This document shows, piece by piece, positions 10,500 to 24,190 of a stretch of DNA of 64,000 nt. Origin of the DNA: Gymnopus androsaceus JB14 (lineage: Eukaryota > Basidiomycota > Agaricomycetes > Agaricales > Omphalotaceae); assembly GCA_009733575.1 (NCBI GenBank), contig ML769502.1, positions 62,001 to 126,000 on the forward strand, in the 5' to 3' direction. Each line of letters begins with the position of its first letter. Positions within the stretch are counted from its first letter, which is position 1. A model generated the notes under the pieces. It ran no database searches, was not told the DNA's origin, and worked only from the letters and a program-made list of their open reading frames with translations. Made by a program: the position numbers and the translations under genes.

Positions 10500-13400
10500 C
10501 TTTCTCGATATTTTCCACTCCTCTCGCGGCCCCTTTCACTGGAGCCCCGGGAGTAATTGGTGGATCACTCTCATTTTCCTGCTTGCTCGAATTGTTATTT
10601 TCGGGCTGCTTCTCTGAACATACATTCTTCCTTTTCTATTCCTGCGCTTTTCCCGCCACGTTCGTATCCAAAGTGCCAGCTTGCGCTCTATCCGTGGGCT
10701 TTATATCAGTCGAGGAAATGCAACTTGGCGCATTGAACGGTTGAGCTATGCTTGGTCTCGTGTGGATGGCGCGAGGCTCTTGACGATCAAGGTTGAGGGG
10801 CTAATGGGAGAGATATCCAAAATAGAGCTTGGTCCTAGCATTTCTAGAGGACACAAGAGATCCATGACTGTCGTCTGCGCTATCTTTTGTCCAGCGGCAT
10901 TTCTGGCAAACGGTCTCGGGATTTTACATCATTCTGGATCCCTTATTTCGCCCTTTAATCCGAGCGGTAGTCACATATATCATTCGATGGCTCATTTATT
11001 GGGTTCCAAGCATCACATCGGCCGTAGTTCTTCGATATACACCCCATCAAGCTCAAATTTACTGGTTCCCCAGAGTGCGACGTAACAGTGGAAAGGGTCC
11101 ACCTCCATACCTTGCTCGATTTCCGCAAAGTCGACAAGGAGCATGACGAGAGTGAGAAATGTTCGTCCGTCTCGTTCCAAGAAGTCTTACAGTGTGGCTG
11201 CCTGGAAATCGAGGCTTTCTGGGAGCTTTGAGCGTACTTGGAATAGAGCAATTGAAACGAGGGAGGGTACGGCTAGTTTTGCAATTGAGCTTCATAATAT
11301 AATGGGGTCTCTTCCTTCGGGTGCGTTCTATCAACCGATCTGTGTCTTACTGTCTATTGAACTATCCGTTAGATGCCTCGTTCTTTCGTCTACCCGGTGC
11401 TATCACTGTTCATTCGTCCATGGGTTTCAATCCTAAATCAAGGAAGTTGCATACACATAGTCTGAAAACCGACATTAAATTCGGAAGTTGTCTCGTCGAT
11501 TTGGATGTTTTGCTCACGTTGTTGCAAAAGTTCAAAGCTTCCAGACCATCCGCGCCTCCTCCCCGAGCAGATATTCCTCTCCTCAGCCCCACGCTCTCCT
11601 TTGTATCACGAAGGACCTCTTTTCTACGGATGGCATCTCCACGGTCTCCTCGTCCGACAACGTCGCCTACCTCTGCGCTATCATCCATCTATAGTCCATC
11701 CTCCCCTCTTCTGGAATCTATCGCTGTGAGTCGTTTGAAGAATCGCGTCTGACCCCTCATTAACGCTTTTTCAAGACTTCACTTTTGCCTCGGCGGCACC
11801 GTTACCGGCCCTACATGAAGTTGAAAGATACCAGAAACAAGGTAGTTCCCGGGTTCTGTGGATTATTGCACTTTGTCTGACCTTGATAATACAGGCATTG
11901 ATCTCGTTTCTAGACTCCATACAACTTCACATCGATTCCGTATCCCTTACCACTTCACCGAACGACAGTCCTGATTCCTACAGGATCGTCGTGGAGAATG
12001 TTAATATCAATGCTGGACTAAGTGATCTTCAGAAAAATTTACTGCATCGTAAAATATGTGGACGCAATGATCCTAAAGAGGCGTTTGATTCGGACGTCTA
12101 TTCATTGGATCTCACTATCGAGGAAATTCGATTGACACGCAGCTCGGTCAAGGACCAACTGCGTTTGATCAGTCTGGGTCGCCTTTGCTTGAATGTTGTA
12201 ACGACCCAATGGCCTTCTCCTTTGCTCGTCACATCACCTTTCCTCGGAGGTGATCCAAACGCTCCGACTGTGTTGATCAAGCTTGGTGCTGATTCTGTGA
12301 GCGTCACAGAACGACTAGACTCGTTGATAGAAATTCTTGGTCGCTTTCCTAGAAGAGATGAAGATGAAGATCCGTCCCCCGTTCGGTATTCCTTCTCTCC
12401 GCTGCCAATCCCCCGCATAGAAGTAGAGGTCTACTGTGGTCCTATTCATAGCAGGCTAATTGTTGGTCCCCCTGAACGCCCCCACACCATGGAGATGCGC
12501 ACCGACGGTTTCTTCCTGTCACTCACATCCTATTTCGACAATCGATACCCACTTGTTGCTAGTACTTTGGCTGAATTCGACTTGCTGCATCTACGGATGA
12601 TTTTCAACCTCTCGTTCGTCTGGAAACCTACCTTTATCCGAATCCGGTCTCAGGGATCCAAACGAGCCAGTTACACCGTCGCAGACTTTTCGGAGGACCC
12701 TGCCCTCATTTCTCTTGATGCCGTTGAAGCTATTGGGAGAGGAGAGTTTTTAGCTGAGATAAAAGACGACACGCAGAATACACCCTGCATTGATTTGTCG
12801 ACGATGGTTTCGGATATTCGCTGTTCATCGGATGCTTTATGCTTAGAGCTTTGGCACCCGGAGGTACTTGATTCCTTGGTGGAGCTTTTAGAGGCTCTTC
12901 CTTCCGCCGCTGAGAAGCCATCTCAACCGCATGGTCCCTATAGGTCGCTTCGCGAAAGACTGCCGTCCGGTTGTACGGCCACTGTCTCGCTTGGCCGATT
13001 CGTTGTTTTCGTAACCGCATCTGAACTCAACCCCAACGACAACCTGGAGTTGTCTCGCGGGTTTGCTTTGCGAGTGAGTGGTATGTCGGCCCAATACTGC
13101 GCTCTACATGCGACGCATCTTCAACGATACAAAGAACCAACAGATTATACGACATCGAGGCTTCAGCTCTTCTTGCCCAAAGAACGCAGTGTTGCTGCTT
13201 GGGAAGAAGCCAAAAGAGTATCACCCATTTCCACATTTTTGGGCCTCTCCTTTCTTCGTGTCTCATTACGAAGTGCTATATCTACCCAATACTCTGCCGA
13301 TGATCCTTTGATCGCTGAACGCGATGACCCGACTTTGGAGCATAGAGACTTTCTTCAAATACACGGCTTTTCGACTGATGCTCGCATCTATACTTCAAAC

Positions 13401-16400
13401 GGACCCGCTGGAAAAGAGGTTTGTGATATCATGGTGCGAATCCCATACGTCCAGGCGATGTTGCGCGTTGCGGACATCTATAGTACTATGCTTGCGACTC
13501 GAACGCTCAGGACCCTACTTACCAGCCGCCCTCGACCAACTACAGTGGGGAAGACCAGGACACATCCGTCTCTGTCTGTTCAGTTCAACATGACACTCGA
13601 TAACCTCCAAGCACATGCGGTACTTCGTGATTCCAAGATTTTCTGTCGCCTTGATTCTCTTTCAATGCATATTGTATCCGATGGGCCGCTGGTGGTTAGA
13701 TGGGACAAACTGGTGGTGTGGACGCGAGTACCTGCATCTGTTAACCGTTGGCAACAGAAAACCGGCCAAAAGTGGGAGGAGTTCTTGACGTTGCACAAAT
13801 GGAACATTTACATCAAAAAACAGCCCGGAATCAGCATAGAAGGTGATGCTGCGCGATTCCGGATACCCTTTGGCTTTGTTTTAGCCGATCTGGTCCGTGA
13901 CGTGAGCGTTGTGGTTAAAGCTCTTCGCCACCTTCACGTTGTAACAACGACTGGGCTTTTCTCGCCAATGCCGAAACCTGAAGCCGAGGGTCCGAAAGTA
14001 GTTCCAAATTTGTCTATACAAGTTGGTTTCTTGTCTCTCGAAGCTGCTGACGACCCCCTGGAGAGTAAATTCGTCCGCATTTTCAGGGTGGGTCCTGATG
14101 CTGCGAAGAACCGTATGGACCGCGAGGATGCTTTCACTGTTAAAGTGGAGAGTATCCTGGCAGCAGAGGGTGCTCAGATCCCTGAACGCGATGCAGATTG
14201 GGAGTTTACGACTCATCACTCTGTTTCAATTAAAGACGCTCGAGATCGACTTGATCAAGTCCATGTTCTTGACTGGGTCATGCGGCTTGAACATCTTAGG
14301 GATGAGCAGGCGGATGCGCAAGCAGAACTCTTCCGGCGATTGTGTCCCTCCGCCACAAGAGGCATTGGCATTCCGACGCTCATACCATGTACTCCAGTGA
14401 GTGAGGATCCTCCACTCGCAAGGACCACTATCACCAACCTCTCATTAACTATTTCGAGCCCTACATTCCCATCGGACTGCCTCTCCGAATTTCTGTTCGA
14501 GCAAGGACAGCTACCAAAGGATACAGAGTATACTCTTCTAGTACCACTCCATCTCCACTTTTCTCTATCGTCCTTGCAGATCACGCTGCGGGATTATCCC
14601 TTGGCCATGGTCGATATACCTCCACACTCAGACGCTGCTTTGGCAGCGCTGGAGTTTGACACCGACTTGGTGATTGCTGAAGAGATGGGCACTGACCTTT
14701 CTGTTGATTGGGTAGATTGCCCCATCATCGTACCCGAGAACGATCTCCTTGACGTCGAACCTTTTCATCTATCCGTTCCCAAGACTATTATGCCTGTGAA
14801 GACATACGCCAACCCGGAAGTAAAAGTCACTACTCCCGACGCAACTACGTTTTCCTGGGGTGTAAGCTACGGACCAGCGACTCAAGACCTTATGAGAATC
14901 GTAGATACTTTGTCAAGCTCTCCGCGCGATCCTTCCCCTCCCGTGGGTTTCTGGGATAAGGTATGTATTGTCATGATTCCTTTCTTTTTATCCACTCACA
15001 TCCTGTAGTTGCGACTGGTTCTCCACTGGAGCATTCGGGCTTCCTTCAGAGGCGATATTCGGTTACATATGAAGGGTAAGTGCTATGTACTTCATTCTTA
15101 TATCGTTTATAATGTCTTAACAGGTCTTCGTGATCCTTATGAGATTATTGGGGCTGGCGCAGGTTTCTTGTTTTCGTGGCAGGGGAATACGAAGCTGCTC
15201 ATTGGTCGCAAGAATGAAGAAGGAGAACTGGTGCAAGTGATCAGTGATTCTATGCTCATTGCTATACCAAAGTAAGTACTCTGATCGTTGGATCTCTCAT
15301 CGACTAATGGTCATAGCTTGAAGAAACTTCCGGAGCGCTCTCCGGCTGCCTTCAGGAAGGTTTGTGCAAAATTTCTTTCTGGCATCAAGTTTGGCCTCGG
15401 CTTTGTTCTTGAACGAACCTGTGGATCTAGCTGCAGTAGCTGCACTGGTGCACCGTTTTATCGCAAGTGTCGTTTCTTTGATTTCAAACCGCATCATCTC
15501 GTTAGATTAGAGAACAAGTCTGGCAAACCCGAGCGAAATGTACGTTTCCAACTCGCACTTGCTTTACGAGTCTTTCTGAAACCTTCCTAGGGCCCTGAGG
15601 ACTCTTTCACCGAATTTCGGTCAGATTTTATCCATCTTTCGATATCTTTAACTGCTTCAACACGAAGCGCAAAGCCAGGATCGGAGAACCAGTCTAGCAG
15701 TCTGCATCTGACTCCAAAATCTTTCGCCTACTTTTGGTCATGGTGGTCTCTTTTCGATGGTGTAATGTCGCTTCCGATAAGATTTGGCTCGTACTTTCCT
15801 CATCGGACAATGTCGCCCAAGTTTGGTCGCCATTTGGCTACTCTAAAGTATCGTCTAATTGTTCCAAAATTGTTTGTCATGCATGGCTATGTTGACGACT
15901 CGAGAGATAGTGAGTTCTCAGAAACTTTGTCTAAACGTGTTCTGACAACATACATAGCTTGGGTAGACGGTGTAACACCGTGGGTTGGTGTCAAAGCGAT
16001 GGTCGAAGATTTCCAAGTCGACATGCATCAGAGAGACCAAGAAATGACTGTTGCTGGAATTTCTCCCTCATCGACCAAAGTCATTCGTCGTAAACCTTTC
16101 TATGCAGCCGAAGTGGTCATGAGAAATCTCGACCTGCGTTGTAAGTTTACTCCAATAAAAAGCTAGAATAATTATTGACATGCTTGCAGCGTTGGTCGCC
16201 ATCTTCCAAGAACCTCTGAAACAAGCTGTGGGTGTTTCCGCACCTGCAGAGAAAAGCAGTTACCGCTCTTGTGATGATTTACCAACTATCGACCTGTCCT
16301 CTTCATGGCACGATGCAGATGATTTCGTAGAGACAGATTGGTCAACATCCATCCAAGCCAACCTTACACATTCTTCCTACTGCTTCATGTCCTCGAATCA

Positions 16401-19400
16401 GCTATTTCAAGAAGAATACTGCCTTAGTAGACAACCAAATGGAACATAGTAAATTTGGGAATGAGAATACCCACCGTTGTCTACTAGGCGGCGAACCATG
16501 TAAGTCATAATCCTTTCCAAACACGACTTCACTGAATTGTCCGCATAGCTGTTCCACAGATTCAAATGGGTTTAGCAGCAGAGAGAATCGAACAATTGAA
16601 AGAAGCAACACCGGGTTCCACTTCTGAGGTATGAACGTTTTAGCTGTTTGTAGTCCTGTTGACATTTACATGAGAAATAGTCGGCGCAAAAGATGATCCC
16701 GCTAATACAACGGTATATCAACCATCTCCTTGACACAGACGCAGGGCAATCGAACGATACAAGCTCATACAACTACTCAATGCCTGCTGATTCGGTCTCT
16801 GCTGATGAATGGGCTGAATTCGACAACGTATTTCAGGTCCACTGTCCCAAATTATTCGTAGACATTGCCGTTCGGGATGTAAGCGAAATGCTTCCATCGT
16901 TTTATGGCCTTTCCCTAAATCGAATTGCAGATAATGATGCAGTATTATCAATGTTCGCGCTCTCGGAGAGGATTTGAATACCATATGGCAACTCGGTCTG
17001 TACTTCATTTTATTGGCACGCAATATGCTTTAACTGACAATCGTTGCTAGAGCGGTCAAATTTATCAGAGACCAAGCTGAAGCTGTACTGTTAACTCAAG
17101 CGAAAGACTCGTCAGGCCACCAGAAATCTCATAATCCTGCACAAGCCGCAGCATCTGCAATACGAAAAATCCTTGTAGGAGACGCTTTCAAGTCCGGAGA
17201 CGGCGCAAAATCTCACAATGCTACTGAAACGCCTGGCCGCCTGGACCCTATGAATGGATGGTCGGAAGGCGTTTCTCTCTGCAAGAGCTATTGTTGTCTA
17301 CTGCTGAAGCCACAAATCGTTTTAAGGAACCGAGCAGAGGCAGACGAGACCTGTATTGTTGCGGCTGTCCAGGCCAAAATACAGTCGTTCGCGATCATGG
17401 ACGATGCAAACTTCGATGATCCTATAACTGGTAAAGTTATGACAAGGTTAGAGCGACTAGTCACCAAACTTGGTAGAAACTCATTCAACATCATAACAGA
17501 ACATACGCTGCTTTGTCTGGTATGCAAACTTTTGCGCCAACATTCAAGCTTGAATCAGGCGATGGTCTATCAGCGCTTCCCCTCGAAGTCTTGATTGATT
17601 TACGATGCGAAAGCGATATGTTCGAGCGTTTGGTCCCCCAAACAGACGCGTCTTTCCAATATGACAAGTTCAACCGACTTCGATTGCGCAACAACGTTAC
17701 TTCTGTGGTAGCCAGGAAGTCATCTGACTCGTCAGACTCCGTAGGCGTCACAAACCATCTGCAAGACCAAACAGTATGTTATTGGCTCTCACTTTAGATT
17801 TACACAGACTAACTCCTCGAAGGATCTTATTCAAGTGCAAATCCCTCGATTCACAGTGACTGCCAGCGATCATCACTTTGAAACAATCTCGAACATCATC
17901 ACTCGTCTACTTCTCTATTCCAACGCTGCACATAAAACCCGCGTGGACCATCTGGAGATCCTTTTATTCCAATACGATTTCACTGACCTCGCAACCTCCG
18001 CGGAAATTATATCTGATCTTCAGCGCCAGATGAGGAAGGCGCTGGACGTAGAACATATCATCGAAAAGAATCCCAGACCAGGAGAGGCAGAGCCCCAATT
18101 GGAATTAATGAGACTTCGGGCTCACATGTTCCTTCTCGCAGAAAGGCTGAATTTCCTATTCGAGGCTATCAAACTGGCACAGGATAGGAAGGATGACCAA
18201 GCGGACCGAAAATCAGCAACGCTCCTATACGCGTCGTCCTCTGAAATATCTTGGCGAATGGTCGATGAACACAGAGATCTTTTAGCAAAGCTGGCCGTTC
18301 AGAACATTGACTTTTACTGGTTGAGGCGCCAGGACAGCTCGACAATCAATCATTTGACAGTCCGCAACCTACAAGCTTTCGATGGATCAAGGGATGCTAC
18401 ATGGACGGAAATCCTTTCCAAATACGATGAGCCTGCGTATCATCCGCTTTTAAAGGTAATTTGCCAACAATCGATGTTTGACCCATCTAACCAAACTTAT
18501 AGCGAGGAATATTTGTCCTTTCGGACTGGTCAACACTCCCTCCTGTAGGCGGAATCACCATCTATGAGAGTTTTGAGCTTTCCCTGCATCCACTACGGCT
18601 ACAGATAGATGCCAAAGTTGGCCGTCGAATCATGGAATACGTTTACCCCTCTCGGAAGAGTCGACGCCGCAAATCTATCGAGGATGTCCCTCAGCCAGAT
18701 ACCGCTGTGGAAAGCTCATTTCCTCTTATGGATAGTCCTGGACTAGTGAGTTCAAGGTTTCTGGAGGATGCGTTAGATCCAGGCTCGTTGGCTCCGTTGC
18801 GGAAACTGGGTACTTCGCGCTCCTTTACAGATTTACGTTCCTCTGCTGCTCAAGATTCGGCGCGAGTGTTGTTAAAGCCACCGCTACAGAGAACTCGGTC
18901 CTCAGAGTATTTAAAACGCAACCAGACCGTGGTGGACGGTTTCGAACGGGAGCCAAAACGGCAAAAGACTCTGAATCGAAAAAACGGTGATGCTGCAGAA
19001 ATGAAGACGCGCTCTTCCCGAAAGACCTTTGTGTTGGTCAAGATATCAAGGTGGGCTGTTCTCCCTTCATTATGTCTTCCTTTGCTGATATCTTCAATCA
19101 GTCTTCATCTCCTACTGAGTATCATGAAGGAGGATGCATTCTCTTGTCGAGACGCTCGGATTCGCACTCGAGATTTAGAGTTTAGAAACCAGACTTTGAG
19201 TGTAAGTCGTACCCACCTTGTGTGTAATTCTTCCAAATTCATGTTTTTCTTTAGTTTGAGGAACTGGTCAACCAATTCATTCCTTCGGATATGAGCTGGA
19301 GAGGTTGGGTCAAGATGGCATTCCAACAGCCTCTTGTTCCGGTCCTTCCTGTGGCTCGAGAACTCATTTCGAAAACAAAGTGGATTGCCTCCAAAAGTAC

Positions 19401-19827
19401 GACCGCTGTCATGGAACACGGGATTGCCCCAAAATCTGCCCCTCCCAAAGCTATTGCCATCGTTCCGCACAACGATGACGAAGCCGATGAACCGGAAGGT
19501 CGTCGTTCATCTTCCTCTTTCGATCTCCGTCCTCCGCCAAGTTCCAAAAGGCATTGGAAGAAAGCCTCTCATCGAAAAGCTGAAACTACAGCCGTCTTTG
19601 GAACTGGCCCTCTAACTGCTGATCCGGAGCCCCTAGATGATGAAGAGCTCGGTGTATCAAGACCACCTAGTCGCAAGAGGATGATCTCTTTATTCAGCCG
19701 AACATCTTCCAAGTCTGGCAAAATTGATACCCCCAACAACGTATGTTCCTTTAAGTATTGAGATTCGATTGCAGATGCTGACCATTATCTGCAGTCGTTC
19801 TCCTCCAGTCGAAATCGGTTGCAGTAA
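10500..19827 (+). CDS. FMP27: FMP27/Hobbit/BLTP2-type bridge-like lipid transfer protein
   Basis: This is a very large protein (roughly 2,700-2,900 residues) of the VPS13/Csf1/Fmp27 group, which form long hydrophobic grooves moving lipids between the ER and other membranes. The N-terminal part has a membrane helix (WWITLIFLLARIVIFGLLL, about 10558) followed by VRIQSASLRSIRGLYI. One exon of over 3 kb (11883-14965) carries the first half of the groove. The Pfam Fmp27 signature GFWDK reads at about 14945, continued after an intron by LRLVLHWSIRASFRGDIRLHMKG. Next come FDFKPHHLV, the SW-type WSWWSLFDG (about 15740), YRLIVPKLFVMHGYVDD and WVDGVTPWVGVK. Later are FYWLRRQDSSTINHLTV (about 18310) and GRRIMEYVYPSRK (about 18620). 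A final intron joins PNN to SFSSSRNRLQ and the stop at 19825-19827. The first ~1.3 kb contains a TGA in the anchor (about 10617) and several frame shifts, so the start is not resolved. Confidence 0.85.
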
Positions 19828-19994
19828 CCGGTTAGCCGGAACATGATACCCTAATGGGGAGATTTCCGTGTGTGAGAATTTAAAACAAACATTATTTGCT
19901 CTCAGCTTGTACATAAACTACATGCTCGCATAATTCTGTACATTAGCCCTATCATTATAACTTAAACCTCCAACTATCTCTTTCCTGGACTCCC

Positions 19995-22073
19995 ATGCCG
20001 TCGGTGAGAATTAAAAAGCATTCCTACTCATCGCTCGGCAATCAGTCTGTCAGTCCAAGCGAAGGATATCCTCCAAGGTCTCTCGCAAATCTATTCAAAC
20101 GAGGTCCTCAAGAAGGACCGTCTTCTCGTTCTCCCCATGAAGGCCCAACAACTGGACGCATTCCAACAGCTACGACAATGGGTCGACGGACAGGGAGCAG
20201 AGTACAGGACCATTTGCTGCCATTACTCGGCCAAGAGCGAGGAAGAGCTCGAGCAATGTCTCTTCCTCATAGATATCGCCTGAACCAGCCATCTCCAGTT
20301 GGTTCAGGTGTAGTCACGCTCGAGGGGGAAGCTGTGGACGTTCAAGTATCAGGAGGCGGAGAACCAGGTCGCATTGATAGCGCACTCAGTCTCTCAAGTT
20401 ACAACGACCCTGAAATTTCAGAATTGGATCATCATCACGATGACATTGTAGAGCATCTGGATGTTATTGGTATGCTTCCTTAAAAGCCAAATAATGACCT
20501 GCATTGCTCATTAGGCTGGTTCTAGATCCACAGGTGGCCACTGCAACTGATCTAACAAATGCTGCCAACTCTATCCTAATGTCAACCCTCTATTTTGTGT
20601 TCTTGGCTTTAGCTGACTGCTCTACAGTCCGCCATTCTCATTCTATTCACGGAGACCTGTCGTAACATTATCCCCACCACCTCTTCCTACTATCGACAGT
20701 GCGCGTACAAGTGAGGAAGAAGGGCAGACAGTACTGGAAGACTCATTGGATCGGCACGTTGAAGATGTAATGAAGAGACGCGATAAGATTAGACGATCGT
20801 TGAAGGGCGTCTGGTCATTTTTGAAAACTCGTACGTGGTTCTGCAAAAGTTCAAGGTCTGAATTCTAATTCGATTTCTATTAGCCCTCGGCGTATGTTGC
20901 TCTCCCTCACAACCATTTGCGACTTTGTTTTTTTTACCCATATCTTAGATTGTCACGGGTATATACGGTTTTCTCGTTGGTAGGAAATATCATTGAAACA
21001 CAACTGTTCATATTCAACAAGAGTTTTTAGTATTCTGGGGTGCTGCCATCGTGTTCTTCCTCGCTAAAATCATAAATTTCCACAATGCCAACACTCAAGG
21101 CTTCTGGGTCGAAGTCAGCTCGCAAGTCGTCAACGGTATGTTTCCGGTTTTGCTGCGCTATTCGAAATCTCATCTCTATCTCATAGGGCTTTTTACCGTG
21201 ACTGGAATAGGTCTCATTCCTTCCAGAGTCCTCGACACTATCCGTAGGCCACTAAATCTTTCTCCGACATTCATCCATCTCATTCGACGTTCAGGTATAA
21301 GCAAAATATATTCATATAAACGACGGACCAGAGAGCTTCGTGCCAAAGCTGGACTGCCACAGTTATTCGACGAAGACGACCTTCCGGACCCGTTATACGA
21401 CCCCAACTATGTTCATGTCTTGACCGATAAAGAACAGAAGGACCTGCATCGACGTATGTGTCACGAACAACTTTCAATTCCTACGTGTTTACAATGATTG
21501 TGTAGAACAAGTCAAATTCCATCCATCATCAAACTTGGTATAGGCCGCACGGTACTGAGACGCATCGGGCATTTCCGATCGGTTATGCGCTTTTGATATG
21601 TTGCTTGAACGATATGAATTCGGTCTTCCAGGTAATTCGTGTTATTATTAGTGGACTTTATACACTACTCTGGGATTGACATGCTTTTGCTCTAGATAAT
21701 CCTTTGCGGGACTATGTGGGGCCTGAATAGGTTCCAGCGACCTGCTTGGAGTACCGGAATACTCATTCCACTTGGTTTTCTCTCCGGCATTGGAGCTGCC
21801 GTGTTCATTTTCTTAGGCTCCAAGAAAACGAAACGGACGGAAGAGGTCGAAAAGAGGCTCAAGGCTGCGCTGAATTCCGACTACGACGGTTCTGAAGAGC
21901 ATGAATCGAGTGCTGATATTGAGGATACGGTGTCGCGGCCTTCTGATGTCACCGGGCTTAAAGCTATTGCTGAAGGCTCGCCGGGTGGAGGACCGTCGGG
22001 AGAAGAGGAAGAGGAAGGCGTCGACGAGGATAATATACCTGCCGCAGCAAAAGAGTCATCCATCGTCTCGTAG
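19995..22073 (+). CDS. DUF3112-like fungal multi-pass membrane protein
   Basis: The ATG at 19995 opens a Ser/Arg-rich cytosolic N-terminal region that ends with HVEDVMKRRDKIRRSLKGVW (about 20755). Several membrane segments follow: GIVTGIYGFLVVFWGAAIVFFLAKIINF across short introns, WVEVSSQVVNGLFTVTGIGLIPSRVLD, a cytosolic loop with YKRRTRELRAKAGLP and DPLYDPNYVHVLTDKEQKDLH, and a pair of helices ending in MWGLNRFQRPAWSTGILIPLGF. The acidic C-terminus stops at 22073. The layout and the WGLNRFQRPAW motif recall a conserved fungal membrane family annotated as DUF3112; no biochemical function is established to my knowledge. At least six short introns are needed. The start Met is the first in an open frame just 168 bp after the FMP27 stop. 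Confidence 0.7.
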
Positions 22074-22308
22074 CACTATATATGATTGGTTATTGGGTTT
22101 ATTTGGATATGTATTCTACTGAATGTCGTTTTGTAGAGATGTGTTGTTAGAGAATGTTCATATACATAGGGTGTGCATAGGGCATAGATGTGCATAGGGT
22201 GTTTCGAATTATAGGTAAAGAGAAAAAAAAAAAGTAAGGACGTCCTGACGCCAAAGAAAAAAAAGTCTGAAAAAAGTGTATCAAACACCCACAACAATGC
22301 AACTGCAA

Positions 22309-23824
22309 CTAGTCACTTCCACTCGATATACTTTGTGACAATGCCTTCAAACGTTGAACAGCCTTCTTGAACAACTGTTTACCGACTCGGCGCGGAGGAG
22401 GTTTCGTCGCGGTGTTGGACGGAGCACGATGTCTATCCGGAGGATGAACGCCAGCAGTCTTTGACACAGGTTGAGCGTGGAAGGTAATGAAGTTTGACAG
22501 CTTCCCTCCCAGCTGCTCGGTCGGTAGCTCTGGCACTTCCACCAAAGGCTCGTAGACGGGTCTAGACTCGGGCGTGATAGGGCCAGCGCTCTCGGGATCG
22601 GAGACGGAGGAGGAGGAGGACGTGATGTCTTTGGATCCGATGGCGAGTAAAGCGTCATGAGAATGGCTGGGCAATGGCTGGAGACCCTCGGCAAGACTAG
22701 CATCTTCTGGGTCTTCTTTCAGAGGACCGAAAGCGCTCTCGGATGGAATTGGCTCTACGAAGGGCGTTTTGGGGCGTTTTGGAGCGTCGCTGGATGTAGT
22801 AGTGGGTCGAGGCCCCGCATAAGTTGCTGCAACGGAGCGCACTGCATCATTTGAAAGAGCTAGTTCCTTTTCGGACATAAAAAAGGTGTCTATGGCAAGA
22901 ACCGCACGTCGAAGATCGGGGATAGTGATTCGATTACGAGGAGTGATATGAAATATGTGTTTGAGTAGGTCGTTGGCCTGACTGGAGATGGGAAGCACCG
23001 AGCGAAGAAAGTCGCGATTATGAAGGAAGTTGGCAAAACACTCCTCTGTAGTCATAGCGTACCGCCAGGGATTCCGACCAGCGATCATGTTGGTGAGAAT
23101 GACGCCCAACGACCAAATATCACTGTGGCGAGTAGAATATTTCCGATCGCCGAATTCCTCGCCGATGCATTCTAGGATGGAATAGGTTAAGGATATATGC
23201 GACGCAAAGACCAAGAGAACCCGCAAACTAACCTGGACTCATGTAATACGAGCTCCCACATCGAAACTCTGTAGAAACCTTCTTGTGCGTCGAAAGACCG
23301 AAATCGGCGAGATAGATACTACCGTCCTTGGAGCAGAGGATGTTCTCGGGTTTCAAATCGCGATGAAAGACGTCCTTTTCGTGGCAGTAGTGAACGGCGT
23401 CCAAAATTTGCACAAAGGTCGATTTGATGAGCTCGTCGTTCTGCCAGAAAACCTGTCGCTCAGTGATAGCTGAATAAAGATCACCGCCTAAACAGAGGTC
23501 GAGAACAACGTAGATGTAGAGATGGTCGTAGAAGATTTCATGAAATCCGACGATATTGGGATGACAGGAGACACGGCGATGAAGGGAGAACTCGCGCAAC
23601 TGGAAAGCTTCTTCTCTAGAACCCGGCGTGGGCCTAAGCAAGCATTTGACCGCGTAATAGTTGGGTTTCTCGCAAGGCGAGGAGAGATCTATCGCCGAGT
23701 AGACTTTTCCGTATGCGCCCGAGCCAAGAAGGTCAAGAAGTTTGAAACGACCGCCGTCCAACAGATGACCAGCAAAGTCAGGAAACTTATAGGTGATAGG
23801 AACGTGACGACTTTGAGTAGACAT
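22309..23824 (-). CDS. Ser/Thr protein kinase, Ran1/Pat1-like
   Basis: Two exons (23824-23233 and 23171-22309) join across a 61-nt intron to a 484-residue kinase. Motifs: Gly loop LGSGAYGKVYSA (residues ~33), VAIK-type Lys in YYAVKCLL, catalytic loop HRDLKPEN, DFG in YLADFGLS, then GSSYYMSPECIGEE, where the intron falls in the Pro-Glu junction. Subdomain IX reads DIWSLGVILTNMIAGRNPW. The kinase domain ends near residue 320, and a Ser/Pro-rich tail of ~160 residues follows, as in Ran1/Pat1, Sks1 and Ksp1 relatives that link nutrient state to growth and meiosis. All catalytic residues are present, so it should be active. It is divergent from the xylitol dehydrogenase gene, with 366 bp between the two starts. 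Confidence 0.85.
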
Positions 23825-24190
23825 GTTGTGTTAGAGAAGATGAGAAATAGCGATGTAAAAGAATTCGCAAAGACCAGCTGAGATGATGAAAGTAAGAAAG
23901 AAAGATGGAAAAGGGGCTGCCTCGGACTCGCTCCGTATTTATACTACTACTAGCGCTTGGGACGCGTTCAGCCACGGGGTTTTCTCTCTTCCTCATATCC
24001 TCCTTCAGTCGCGTCTAATTCGCGTCTAAACAGTTTATGGAGGCAACTTCTCGCAGAAATCTCGGTAATTTTAAGTACCCAGTTTGGCAGTATGGCAATA
24101 GGCCCGACGGGAAAAACGGTCCGCTCCTCTCCTTACATATATTAGGAGTGAAGATTCTCGGCTCTCACTTGAACTTCCATCCCCAGCACC